A stretch of 15,123 nucleotides of DNA from JBFKUL01 sp041635755 (GTDB lineage Bacteria; Pseudomonadota; Gammaproteobacteria; Burkholderiales; SG8-39), in assembly GCA_041635755.1 (NCBI GenBank), contig JBFKUL010000047.1, positions 1-15,123 on the forward strand. Reading direction: 5' to 3'. This document shows, piece after piece, positions 1 through 6,284 of this stretch (position 1 is its first letter; each line of letters begins with the position of its first letter). The notes beneath the pieces were generated by a model, which was given only the letters and a program-made list of their open reading frames with translations, ran no database searches and had not been told where the DNA came from. Both the position numbers and the translations under genes were made by a program.

Positions 1-29
1 ACGAGGACAACCGCATCTACCGGCAGTAA
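1..29 (+). CDS. C-terminal end of a probable formate dehydrogenase iron-sulfur (beta) subunit (partial)
   Basis: Reading from base 3, eight codons (EDNRIYRQ) lead to a TAA stop at 27-29; the rest of the gene lies outside the window. The identification rests mainly on position: the next gene, 28 bases downstream on the same strand, is the cytochrome b subunit, and in three-subunit formate dehydrogenase operons the 4Fe-4S electron-transfer subunit comes directly before it. The tail itself is too short to identify alone. Confidence 0.5.
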
Positions 30-57
30 GCGGCGGTTCGGTTCAAAGGAGGCAGGC

Positions 58-1107
58 ATGACAATGCTTAGCAGGCTATGCCGGACGGCGCTCGTGCTGT
101 GTGCGGTGCTCGGCTTCGGCACGGTGCAGGCGCAAACCGCAACCGGCGACCAGAAGCGCATCCAGGAGCAGCAGGAGCGCCGCATGGAGCAGCCCGGGAA
201 TAACGCCCCGGTGTGGCGTGAGGTGCGCTCGGGCAACGAGGGCTACACCAGCCTGAAGGGTCGCGAGATGGGCGTGCTGGTGCAGTCCGGCGGCGAGACT
301 TGGCGCCAGATCCGCAACGGCCCGATCACGCTCTTCGGCGGCTGGCTGCTGATCATCGCGGCGGCGGCGATCGCGCTCTTCTATGCCGTCAAGGGCGCGC
401 TCAAGCTGCACGAGAAACCCACCGGAAAGCTGATGGAGCGCTTCAACTCGCTCGAGCGCGTCACCCACTGGTGCGTGGCGATCAGCTTTGTGATCCTGGC
501 GCTCTCGGGAGTGATTCTGCTGTTCGGCAAGCACTTCCTGCTGCCGGTGATCGGCTACACGCTGTTCGCGTGGCTGTCGCTGCTCGCCAAGAACCTGCAC
601 AACTTCGTCGGCCCGTTCTTCATCCTGTCGCTGCTGGTGATGATCGCGGTGTACATCAAGGACAACTTCTGGAGCTCGGAGGACGCCACCTGGATCGCCA
701 AGGCGGGCGGGCTGTTCACCGGCACGCACGTGGCCTCCGGCCGCTTCAATTTCGGCGAGAAGAGCTGGTTCTGGATCGGCGTAGTGATGCTGGGCATCGC
801 GGTCAGCATCAGCGGCCTGATCCTGCTGTTCCCGAATTTCGACCAGGTGCGCTCGACGATGCAGATCGCCGCGGTCGTTCATGCTGTGGCGGCGGTCGTT
901 TTCATGGCGCTTTCGCTGGGCCACATCTACATGGGCACGATCGGCGTGGAGGGCGCGTATCAGTCGATGCGCACCGGCTTCGTCGACGAGATCTGGGCCA
1001 AGGAGCACCACGAGCTCTGGTACCGCGAACACAAGCCGGGCATGCGCTCGCAGCCAAGCGGCGGCGGCGCGGTGCCGGCCGGCGCGCCGCGCTCGAAGCA
1101 TTCCTGA
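58..1107 (+). CDS. fdhC: formate dehydrogenase gamma subunit (cytochrome b556 type)
   Basis: Membrane-anchor subunit of a respiratory formate dehydrogenase. In this family it takes electrons from the iron-sulfur subunit through two b hemes and passes them to quinone. The 349-residue protein has a signal peptide (cut likely after VQA, about residue 25), a periplasmic stretch to about 90, then hydrophobic segments near 92-113, 138-157, 161-178, 184-202, 236-257 and 270-291. Candidate heme ligands are His137 (RVTHW), His181 (KNLHNFVG), His275 and His289 (LGHIYMGTIG). The segment around GHIYMGTIG and the charged tail EIWAKEHH (311-318) are typical of the family. It is longer than E. coli FdnI because of the N-terminal signal and extra membrane segment, a form common in proteobacteria. 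The start is supported by AAAGGAGG at 45-52; a second ATG at 64 is less well placed. The symbol varies between genomes (fdhC, fdoI, fdnI). Family assignment is firm. Confidence 0.93.
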   Translation: MTMLSRLCRTALVLCAVLGFGTVQAQTATGDQKRIQEQQERRMEQPGNNAPVWREVRSGNEGYTSLKGREMGVLVQSGGETWRQIRNGPITLFGGWLLIIAAAAIALFYAVKGALKLHEKPTGKLMERFNSLERVTHWCVAISFVILALSGVILLFGKHFLLPVIGYTLFAWLSLLAKNLHNFVGPFFILSLLVMIAVYIKDNFWSSEDATWIAKAGGLFTGTHVASGRFNFGEKSWFWIGVVMLGIAVSISGLILLFPNFDQVRSTMQIAAVVHAVAAVVFMALSLGHIYMGTIGVEGAYQSMRTGFVDEIWAKEHHELWYREHKPGMRSQPSGGGAVPAGAPRSKHS

Positions 1108-1124
1108 TTGAAGGGAGAGCACCG

Positions 1125-1382
1125 ATGAAGAACCGATTGATTGCCTTAGTCGCCGGCGCGAGTCTCGCGCTCGGTAGTCTGACCGTGCACGCCAAGCTGC
1201 CGCCGCCGCCGCCCAAGTCCGACGCCGAGAAGGCCGCCGACGCCGAGAAAGCAGCCGCCGCCAAGGCGAAGGCCGCCGAGCTCGAAGCCAAATACGAGGA
1301 CAAGGCGGTCGCCAACTACCGCAAGAACAAGGGCATGGGGGGCGCGACAGCCGCTCCGGCTTCCATGTCCGGCAAGAAGTAA
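1125..1382 (+). CDS. small secreted Ala/Lys/Glu-rich protein of unknown function, linked to formate dehydrogenase
   Basis: An 85-residue protein I cannot assign to a named family. Residues 1-23 form a clear signal peptide ending VHA, so the mature protein of about 62 residues is probably periplasmic. It begins KLPPPPPK, then has a strongly helical Ala/Lys/Glu stretch (about 32-60, many DAEKAA-like units) that could form a single amphipathic helix or coiled coil, then AVANYRKNKGMGG and a flexible tail. It has no cysteine or histidine after the signal, so a heme or metal role is unlikely. It starts 17 bases after the formate dehydrogenase cytochrome b gene, with GGGAG in front of the ATG, and 20 bases before sodC, so it is almost surely co-transcribed. 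A chaperone-like or structural role beside the membrane enzyme is only a guess. That it is a real gene is well supported by signal peptide, ribosome site and spacing. Confidence 0.78.
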   Translation: MKNRLIALVAGASLALGSLTVHAKLPPPPPKSDAEKAADAEKAAAAKAKAAELEAKYEDKAVANYRKNKGMGGATAAPASMSGKK

Positions 1383-1402
1383 TTCACACCAACCGGAGAT
1401 TC

Positions 1403-1942
1403 ATGATGAGAACGACCGCTACGGCGCTTGCCGTCGCGCTGGCTTTTGCTGCCGGCTGTCAGAGCATGCCAATGGGTATGGAAAAGGAGATGCCGCGCGC
1501 CACCGCGCAGCTTCAGCCCACCAAGGGGAACAAGACGCTGGGCGAGGTGACTTTCGAGGAGGTGGGTGGCGGCCGGGTACGCGTTGTCGCGCAAGTGATC
1601 GGCTTGAAGCCGGATACGGAGCACGGTTTTCACATCCACGAGGCCGGCGACTGCAGCTCGGGCGACGGCATGAGCGCCAAGGGCCACTTCAATCCGACGG
1701 GCAAGCCGCACGGACATCCGATGAGCACCGAGCGGCACGCCGGAGACCTGCCTTCGCTCAAGGCCGACAAGTCGGGTCGCGCGCGGCTCGATGTCGAGGT
1801 CGACGTCATCACCGTGTCGCACGGGCCGACGAGCGTCATCGGCCGCGGCCTGATCGTGCACGCGCAGCCGGACGACTATACGACGCAGCCGACCGGCAAC
1901 GCCGGCGCGCGCCTCGCCTGCGCGGTGATCCACGGCGCCTGA
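1403..1942 (+). CDS. sodC: Cu/Zn superoxide dismutase, lipoprotein form
   Basis: Converts superoxide to oxygen and hydrogen peroxide in the periplasm. The 179-residue protein begins with a lipoprotein signal whose lipobox AAGC places the lipidated cysteine at 19, so it is probably tethered to a membrane. By hand alignment with the family, copper ligands are His77, His79, bridging His95 and His153; zinc ligands are His95, His103, His112 and Asp115; Cys84 and Cys173 form the conserved disulfide; and Arg170 in GNAGARLAC is the active-site arginine. All key residues are present, so it should be active. The gene starts 20 bases after the preceding small gene with no room for a normal promoter, suggesting transcription with the formate dehydrogenase operon. 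ATG at 1403 is followed directly by a second ATG at 1406; either could be used. It ends just before the hairpin at 1961-1990. Confidence 0.96.
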   Translation: MMRTTATALAVALAFAAGCQSMPMGMEKEMPRATAQLQPTKGNKTLGEVTFEEVGGGRVRVVAQVIGLKPDTEHGFHIHEAGDCSSGDGMSAKGHFNPTGKPHGHPMSTERHAGDLPSLKADKSGRARLDVEVDVITVSHGPTSVIGRGLIVHAQPDDYTTQPTGNAGARLACAVIHGA

Positions 1943-1960
1943 GCGGCCGCAGCGCGGAAT

Positions 1961-1990
1961 CGGGAAAGGCGCCGCGAGGCGCCTTTCTCG
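1961..1990. terminator. strong hairpin between convergent genes, likely terminator
   Basis: A perfect 10-base-pair stem (GAAAGGCGCC at 1964-1973 with GGCGCCTTTC at 1978-1987) closes on a GCGA loop. It extends by C-G, G-C and G-T pairs to 1961/1990. On the plus strand it is followed by a modest T-rich stretch (TCTCGTTTC), fitting termination after sodC. On the minus strand the following bases are not T-rich, so its effect on the DUF1330 gene, which ends at 1994, may be weaker or may be mainly RNA 3'-end protection. Confidence 0.8.
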
Positions 1991-1993
1991 TTT

Positions 1994-2281
1994 CTAGGCG
2001 CCTTCGACCAGAATCACCTTCGACTTGGCGGCCTTGCCGCGCATGGCGAGCGCGGGCGCGTACTCGGGCGAGCCGTGGAAGGCGCGCGCCCGGTCCATCG
2101 AGGGAAATTCCAGCACCACCAGACGCTTGGGTGTCCAGTTGCCCTCGCGGGCCTCGACCGCGCCGCCGCGCACCAGGTACTTGCCGCCGAATTTCGCGAT
2201 GACGCCCGGCGCGATCTTCTTGTACTCCTCGTAGGCCTTGGGGTCAGTGACGTCGATCTCGGCAATCAGGTATGCAGGCAT
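1994..2281 (-). CDS. DUF1330 family protein
   Basis: A 95-residue soluble protein of the DUF1330 family, small ferredoxin-like (dimeric alpha-beta barrel) proteins of unknown biochemical function. The typical opening AYLIAEIDVTDPKAYEEYKK (residues 3-22), the central GGKYLVRGG (32-40) and the VVLEFPSMDRARAFHGSPEY region (55-74) are all visible, and the length is normal. There is no signal peptide or membrane segment. A very good ribosome site, AAAGGAGGAG on the minus strand (2285-2294), precedes the ATG. The gene starts 24 bases after the stop of chrA on the same strand with no promoter or terminator between them, so it is the last gene of the chromate operon. Its role there is unknown; binding a small molecule or helping redox defence would be speculation. 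Confidence 0.93.
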   Translation of the reverse strand: MPAYLIAEIDVTDPKAYEEYKKIAPGVIAKFGGKYLVRGGAVEAREGNWTPKRLVVLEFPSMDRARAFHGSPEYAPALAMRGKAAKSKVILVEGA

Positions 2282-2305
2282 CGGCTCCTCCTTTGCAGGT
2301 CGATT

Positions 2306-3682
2306 CTACGCGAGGCCCGTGAGGCGCAGCAGCATGCCGGTCGCGCCTGCAATCACGATAAGCGGGATCAACCCCACCTTAAAGCGCATCAGCGCAACAA
2401 GCGCGAGCAGCGCGCCGCCGAGCGACACCCAGTCGATCGCCTGCGCCAGGCCCTGCGGCCAGAATACGTGCTCGGCGAAGAACAGCGCCAGGCTCACGAC
2501 GACGCCGACCACCGCGGCAGTGATGCCGGTGAGAGGCGCAGTGAACTTGAGATCGCCGTGCGTCGATTCGACCAGCGGCCCGCCGACCAGGATGAAGAAG
2601 AACGAAGGCAGGAAGGTGAAGAAGGTGACCACGGTCGCGGCGAGCGCGCCCGCAGCGAATAGCGCTTCGGGCCCGAGCAGCGCCTTGGCCCAGCCACCCA
2701 CGAAGCCGACGAATGCGACCACCATGATGAGCGGGCCGGGCGTGGTCTCGCCGAGCGCGAGTCCGTCGATCATCTGCGTCGCATTGAGCCACTGGTACTG
2801 CTCGACCGCCGCCTGGTAGACGTATGGCAGCACGGCGTACGCGCCGCCGAATGTGAGCAGGGCTGCCTTGGTGAAGAACCAGCCCATCAGGGTGAGCGTG
2901 CCGTCCCAGCCCGAGGTGGCGAGCAGCAGCGCCATCGCCGCAAGCCACAGGCCGAGGCCCGTCAGCGCGAGGGCGACCAGACGCCCGGGGCGATAGCGCG
3001 CGTGCCCCGGCACCGGCGTGTGATCGTCGATCAGCGCCGGACCGTAGCCTTTGTCGGCGCCGCCGTGGCCGCCGCCCATCGCGAACACGCGCGGTGCAAA
3101 CTTGCCACCGGCCGCGCCGACCAGCAGGGCGCCGATGACGATATAGGGAAACGGCACCTTGAGCGCGTAGATCGCGACGAACGCGGCGACACTGATGGCC
3201 CACAGCGCCGGATGCTTGAGTGCGCGCGAGCCGATACGCCATGCCGCGGCGAGCACGATCGCCACCACCGCGGGCTTGATGCCGTAGAGCAGTCCCGCCA
3301 CCGCGGGCACGGTGCCGAACGCCATGTAGAGCCACGACAGGCCGATGAGGATGAAAAGTGAGGGCAGCACGAACAGCCCACCGGCGACGAGGCCGCCCCA
3401 CGTGCGGTGCATCAGCCAGCCGATGTACGTGGCGAGCTGCTGCGCCTCGGGACCGGGCAGCAGCATGCAGTAATTGAGCGCGTGTAGGAAGCGCCGCTCG
3501 GAGATCCAGCGGCGGCGCTCGACCAGCTCCTGATGCATGATCGAAATCTGTCCTGCCGGCCCGCCGAAGCTGATGAAGCCGAGCTTGAGCCAGAACTTGA
3601 GCGCTTCGACGAAGCTCACCGCTGGCGGTGCGCCGGCGTCGCCCGGGGCAGGTACCGCCGCCGCCTGCGCGCCGGAGCTCAT
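2306..3682 (-). CDS. chrA: chromate transporter ChrA (two-domain, long form)
   Basis: Inner-membrane efflux protein of the CHR superfamily, which exports chromate and gives chromate resistance. The 458-residue protein is the bidomain form: the first CHR half carries FGGPAGQISIMHQE (39-52) and LLPGPEAQQLATYIGW (74-89), and the second repeats the pattern with TFGGAYAVLPYVYQ (277-290) and ALGETTPGPLIM (309-320). Many hydrophobic segments alternate with short loops, with a polar linker at about 200-235 (GGGHGGAD, then HTPVPGHARYRPG) between the halves. The first 25 residues are a low-complexity Ala/Pro/Gly tail. The start codon overlaps the stop of the preceding superoxide dismutase fusion by ATGA (3679-3682), which supports this start and suggests coupled translation. 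Both halves look intact. Substrate chromate is inferred from family and from the rhodanese-ChrB gene in the same operon. Confidence 0.95.
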   Translation of the reverse strand: MSSGAQAAAVPAPGDAGAPPAVSFVEALKFWLKLGFISFGGPAGQISIMHQELVERRRWISERRFLHALNYCMLLPGPEAQQLATYIGWLMHRTWGGLVAGGLFVLPSLFILIGLSWLYMAFGTVPAVAGLLYGIKPAVVAIVLAAAWRIGSRALKHPALWAISVAAFVAIYALKVPFPYIVIGALLVGAAGGKFAPRVFAMGGGHGGADKGYGPALIDDHTPVPGHARYRPGRLVALALTGLGLWLAAMALLLATSGWDGTLTLMGWFFTKAALLTFGGAYAVLPYVYQAAVEQYQWLNATQMIDGLALGETTPGPLIMVVAFVGFVGGWAKALLGPEALFAAGALAATVVTFFTFLPSFFFILVGGPLVESTHGDLKFTAPLTGITAAVVGVVVSLALFFAEHVFWPQGLAQAIDWVSLGGALLALVALMRFKVGLIPLIVIAGATGMLLRLTGLA

Positions 3683-4581
3683 CGCGCCTCCATCGGCCGC
3701 CCGGCCGCTTTCCAGCCGACGATTCCGCCAAGAATGAAGCTCGCCTCCACGCCGGCGTTGCGCAAGCGGGCCGCGGTCGACTGGCCGACCTCATGCCCGT
3801 AGACGCAGTACACGGCGACTTTCTTGCCTTGGAACGTATTGACCCAGTCGTCGATCTTTTCCGGGTCGAGCCAGCGGGCACCTTTGATTGTCGCCGGCGA
3901 AGCCTCATAGGCGCCACGGCGCCGCACGTCGAGCAGCACTGCGTCCGCGGGAACCTTGTCGGGCAGCACGCCGAGCGCCGCACAGGAGGATTCAACCGCC
4001 GCCGCGTAGCGCTCAGACACGCCGTTCCAATCGATGTTGTCCATGAACGCAGTGACGTAGGACTTCGCGTCGGCGCCGAAATCCATCTGGTATGCGTGTT
4101 CGTACATGTCGAGCGCGAGGATCGGCGTTGCGCCGGCGGGCAGATGCGCATGGTCGGCGGCCCAGTGATTCAGCAGCCGCTGCTCGCGTCCCGACCAGGA
4201 CAGCAGCACCCATCCGGAGCCGCCGCCGAGCGCGGTGCCCATCGCCGTGAACTCGGCACGCCATCGCTCTACCGAGCAAAAGTCGCGCGCCATGCCCACC
4301 GTCAAGCCGCCTTCGGGCAGCTTGCCGTCGCCGCCGAGGCCAGCGAAGTAGAGCTCGTGCAGCGCCATCGAGTTGGCAGCCATCAGCTCCTCGCGCTTGA
4401 GCCCATTGAGAACAAACCCGGGAGCAGTCGCGACGTCGAGCGCGGCGAGCTTTTCGCGCAGCGCGCGCAGGCGCTTGACTGCGTCGGAGTAGTTGTTCGC
4501 GTGATGCGAATCGATGAGTCGTGCCGAAAGTCCGCGCAGGCGCCGCGGATCGAAGGGCAAAGGCAGCAGCTCCGGACTCAT
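3679..4581 (-). CDS. Fe/Mn superoxide dismutase fused to a C-terminal rhodanese domain
   Basis: A 300-residue two-domain protein. Residues 1-200 are an Fe/Mn-type superoxide dismutase: metal ligands by hand alignment are His26 (IDSHH), His75 (MALHELYF), Asp158 and His162 (LDMYEHAY), with GGGSGWVLLSW (119-129) in the C-terminal part. Residues 212-297 are a rhodanese-like domain: DVRRRGAYEASP (218-229), the active-site loop CVYGHEVGQS with Cys259, and GGIVGWKAAGRP (285-296). There is no signal peptide, so it is probably cytoplasmic. Superoxide dismutases occur in chromate operons (ChrC in Cupriavidus), where they are thought to remove superoxide made as Cr(VI) is reduced. The dismutase lacks the usual second-sphere His and Tyr after the first ligand (H-H-A-N-N-Y here). 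The gene overlaps both neighbours by ATGA, so the three are likely co-translated. The role of the rhodanese part (persulfide handling or a docking module) is unknown. Confidence 0.93.
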   Translation of the reverse strand: MSPELLPLPFDPRRLRGLSARLIDSHHANNYSDAVKRLRALREKLAALDVATAPGFVLNGLKREELMAANSMALHELYFAGLGGDGKLPEGGLTVGMARDFCSVERWRAEFTAMGTALGGGSGWVLLSWSGREQRLLNHWAADHAHLPAGATPILALDMYEHAYQMDFGADAKSYVTAFMDNIDWNGVSERYAAAVESSCAALGVLPDKVPADAVLLDVRRRGAYEASPATIKGARWLDPEKIDDWVNTFQGKKVAVYCVYGHEVGQSTAARLRNAGVEASFILGGIVGWKAAGRPMEAR

Positions 4582-5396
4582 GCGGCGGCCCTCCGATAGG
4601 CCTCGGGACTCCAGGTGTGCACCTCGTCCTTACCTTCCTTGCACCAGGCGTAGAGCGCGTCGTAGAGCACCATGCCGTGCTCGAGCATCTCGTGGTCGTC
4701 CGGGTAAAGGCGCGACAAGCCGAGCGATACGGCCGCCAGGCCCGCGGCCTGCGGCGCGAGATCGAGCCGGTTCGTATCGGCGCCGCGCACGATCAGTGCG
4801 AGTGCGTCGAGCGCCGGGTCGCGCAGGCCGTAGATCCTGAGGAAAGCATCGAAACTGCAGCGCTCGCCCTCGTGCGAGAACTCGACGTCGGGGATGTCGT
4901 AGGGCACCGCGGTGCGCTCGGCGGCGACTTTGCGCACCTCCGGTGTCGGCACATAGAGGAACTCGGCCTCGGGATCGATGAAGCGGCGCACTAACCACGG
5001 GCAGGCGATGCGGTCGATCTTGGGGCGCTCGCGCGTGACCCAGCGTGTCGCGGCTCCGGCAGGCTTGGCAGCCAGCGTGCCGCCGTACTCGCGCCAGCCT
5101 TCGACGCCGCCTTCCAGGTAACGTGCCTTGATGCCGAGCTTGCCGAGCGCCGCGGCAGCGCTCTGGCTGACCTCATGACCGTGCACGCAGGCCACCACCA
5201 CCGTGGAGGCCCGAGGCAAAGTGCGCGCCCAGTCGGCGACGCGCTCCGGATCGCGGCGCAAGGCGCCGCGTATCAGGTGGGGCGACTCGCGAAACGCGGG
5301 CGAACGGCGCACGTCGACGACAAGCGGCGGCTCAGCCGCGGCAAGCGCGTGTTGCAGGGATGAAGCGGAAATCGAGGCGGTTGCATTGGCGTCCAT
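4578..5396 (-). CDS. chrB: rhodanese-ChrB fusion, chromate resistance protein
   Basis: First gene of the chromate operon, 272 residues. Residues 24-106 form a rhodanese-like domain (VVDVRRSPAFRESP at 26-39, active loop CVHGHEVSQS with Cys70, GGVEGWREYGG). Residues 118-268 match the ChrB C-terminal domain of chromate resistance proteins: RWVTRERPKIDRIACPW (118-134), LVRRFIDPEAEFLYVP (135-150), a Cys180/His175 region (FSHEGERCSFDAF), and LYPDDHEMLEHGMVLYDALY (230-249). Classical ChrB has a different N-terminal part and can act as a chromate-sensing regulator; here rhodanese replaces it and I see no DNA-binding domain, so a regulatory role is doubtful and a sulfur/redox or chromate-binding role is as likely. 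Ribosome site TAAGGAGAG (minus strand, 5401-5409) supports the ATG. Its stop overlaps the next gene by ATGA. Confidence 0.93.
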   Translation of the reverse strand: MDANATASISASSLQHALAAAEPPLVVDVRRSPAFRESPHLIRGALRRDPERVADWARTLPRASTVVVACVHGHEVSQSAAAALGKLGIKARYLEGGVEGWREYGGTLAAKPAGAATRWVTRERPKIDRIACPWLVRRFIDPEAEFLYVPTPEVRKVAAERTAVPYDIPDVEFSHEGERCSFDAFLRIYGLRDPALDALALIVRGADTNRLDLAPQAAGLAAVSLGLSRLYPDDHEMLEHGMVLYDALYAWCKEGKDEVHTWSPEAYRRAAA

Positions 5397-5483
5397 GGCT
5401 CTCTCCTTAGAGATCGCGCATCGCTTGGACGGACCGCCGTCTTTGGATCGCCGGGAGCGTGCACCCCGACGCTGGAGGGCCGC

Positions 5484-5511
5484 AGTGTAATCTGATTATT
5501 CCGCTTGTCAA
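5484..5511 (-). promoter_or_regulatory. candidate sigma70 promoter of the chromate operon with internal palindrome
   Basis: On the minus strand TTGACA (5511-5506, perfect -35) is followed after 16 bases by TACACT (5489-5484, 4 of 6 to the -10 consensus). The spacer and -10 contain a palindrome, TAATC-A-GATTA (5498-5488), a possible operator. The -35 box overlaps the stop codon of the upstream ATPase gene (5508-5510). The predicted start near 5477 gives a leader of about 80 bases before chrB. Confidence 0.68.
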
Positions 5512-6284
5512 TGGCGCGGTGCAACGTCGGGCAGGCAGGTGTGCAGGCCGTCCCCGGCGGCAAGCACCCGCACCGAGACGCCGTATAGGCGCTCGAGCGT
5601 ATCGGGCCGGATGACGTCGCGCGGCGCGCCCACTTCGAGCGCGCGTCCTTCGGCGAGCAGCAGCGCGCGCTGCGCGCACAGGAAGGCGTGGTCGGGATCG
5701 TGCGACGAAAAGAGCACGGCGATGCCGCGCGCGGCGAGCGCCGCGATGCGCTCGAGCACCCGTACCTGGTTGCCGAAATCGAGATTGGCGCTCGGCTCGT
5801 CCATCACGAGCAGCCTCGGCGCTTGCGCCAGCGCGCGCGCGATCAACGCCAGCTGGCGCTCGCCTCCGGAGATCTCGGTAAATGGACGCTCGGCGAGCGA
5901 CGCGATGCCAAGCGATTCGAGCGCCTGCGCCGCCGCATCGCGGTCTTGCGCGCCGGGTGCGGCGAATGCGCCCAGGTGCGCCGTGCGTCCCATCAGCACC
6001 ATCTCCCGAACGCTGAAGGCAAAGCTGCCCTGATGCACCTGAGGCACGTAGCCGATGCGGCGCGCCACTTCGGCGCGCGACAGGCTGGGCAATGGATCGC
6101 CACCGAGCCGCACTTCGCCGCCCTGCGCCGGCAGCAGACCCAGCAGGGTGCGGAACAGCGTCGTCTTGCCACCGCCGTTCGGGCCGAGCACGCACATCAC
6201 CTCACCCGAGGCCAGCGCGAAGCTGACCTCGCGCCCGACGCTGCGGCGTGGAAAACCAAAGGCGAGGCGCTCGACTTCCAGCAT
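5508..6284 (-). CDS. molC: ABC transporter ATP-binding protein, FecE/BtuD-type (MolC-like)
   Basis: A 258-residue ATPase of an importer in the iron-siderophore/cobalamin/MolC group. Walker A is GPNGGGKT (34-41), the Q-loop is YVPQ (79-82), the signature is ISGGERQ (138-144), Walker B is LLVMDEP (158-164) and the switch histidine is His195 (FSSHDPDH). All catalytic motifs are intact. The ATG at 6284 shares one base with the stop of the FecCD-type permease gene before it (TGATG), so the two form a transporter pair. It is the sixth and last gene of the operon that carries modABC, and for that reason I favour molybdate or tungstate as substrate, by analogy with MolBC of Haemophilus influenzae. 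Iron-siderophore or cobalamin uptake remains possible from sequence alone. The symbol is tentative. Confidence 0.85.
   Translation of the reverse strand: MLEVERLAFGFPRRSVGREVSFALASGEVMCVLGPNGGGKTTLFRTLLGLLPAQGGEVRLGGDPLPSLSRAEVARRIGYVPQVHQGSFAFSVREMVLMGRTAHLGAFAAPGAQDRDAAAQALESLGIASLAERPFTEISGGERQLALIARALAQAPRLLVMDEPSANLDFGNQVRVLERIAALAARGIAVLFSSHDPDHAFLCAQRALLLAEGRALEVGAPRDVIRPDTLERLYGVSVRVLAAGDGLHTCLPDVAPRH

Noticed and set aside
76..1122. Long minus-strand open frame (348 codons) opposite the formate dehydrogenase cytochrome b gene
   Set aside because: The translation is rich in Arg, His, Ala and Gln with no domain, ribosome site or start context. It is the antisense shadow of a GC-rich coding region whose plus-strand protein is clearly recognised.
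1200..1280. Repeat array in the GCC/GCCGAGAAG-rich stretch
   Set aside because: The pattern comes from the proline run and the Ala/Glu/Lys helix of the small secreted protein; units are irregular and coding, not a DNA repeat element.
2379..4151. 590-codon minus-strand open frame spanning chrA and the dismutase gene
   Set aside because: It lies in a different frame from both recognised genes on the same strand and gives Arg/Ala-rich low-complexity protein with no family features; GC-rich DNA produces such frames by chance.
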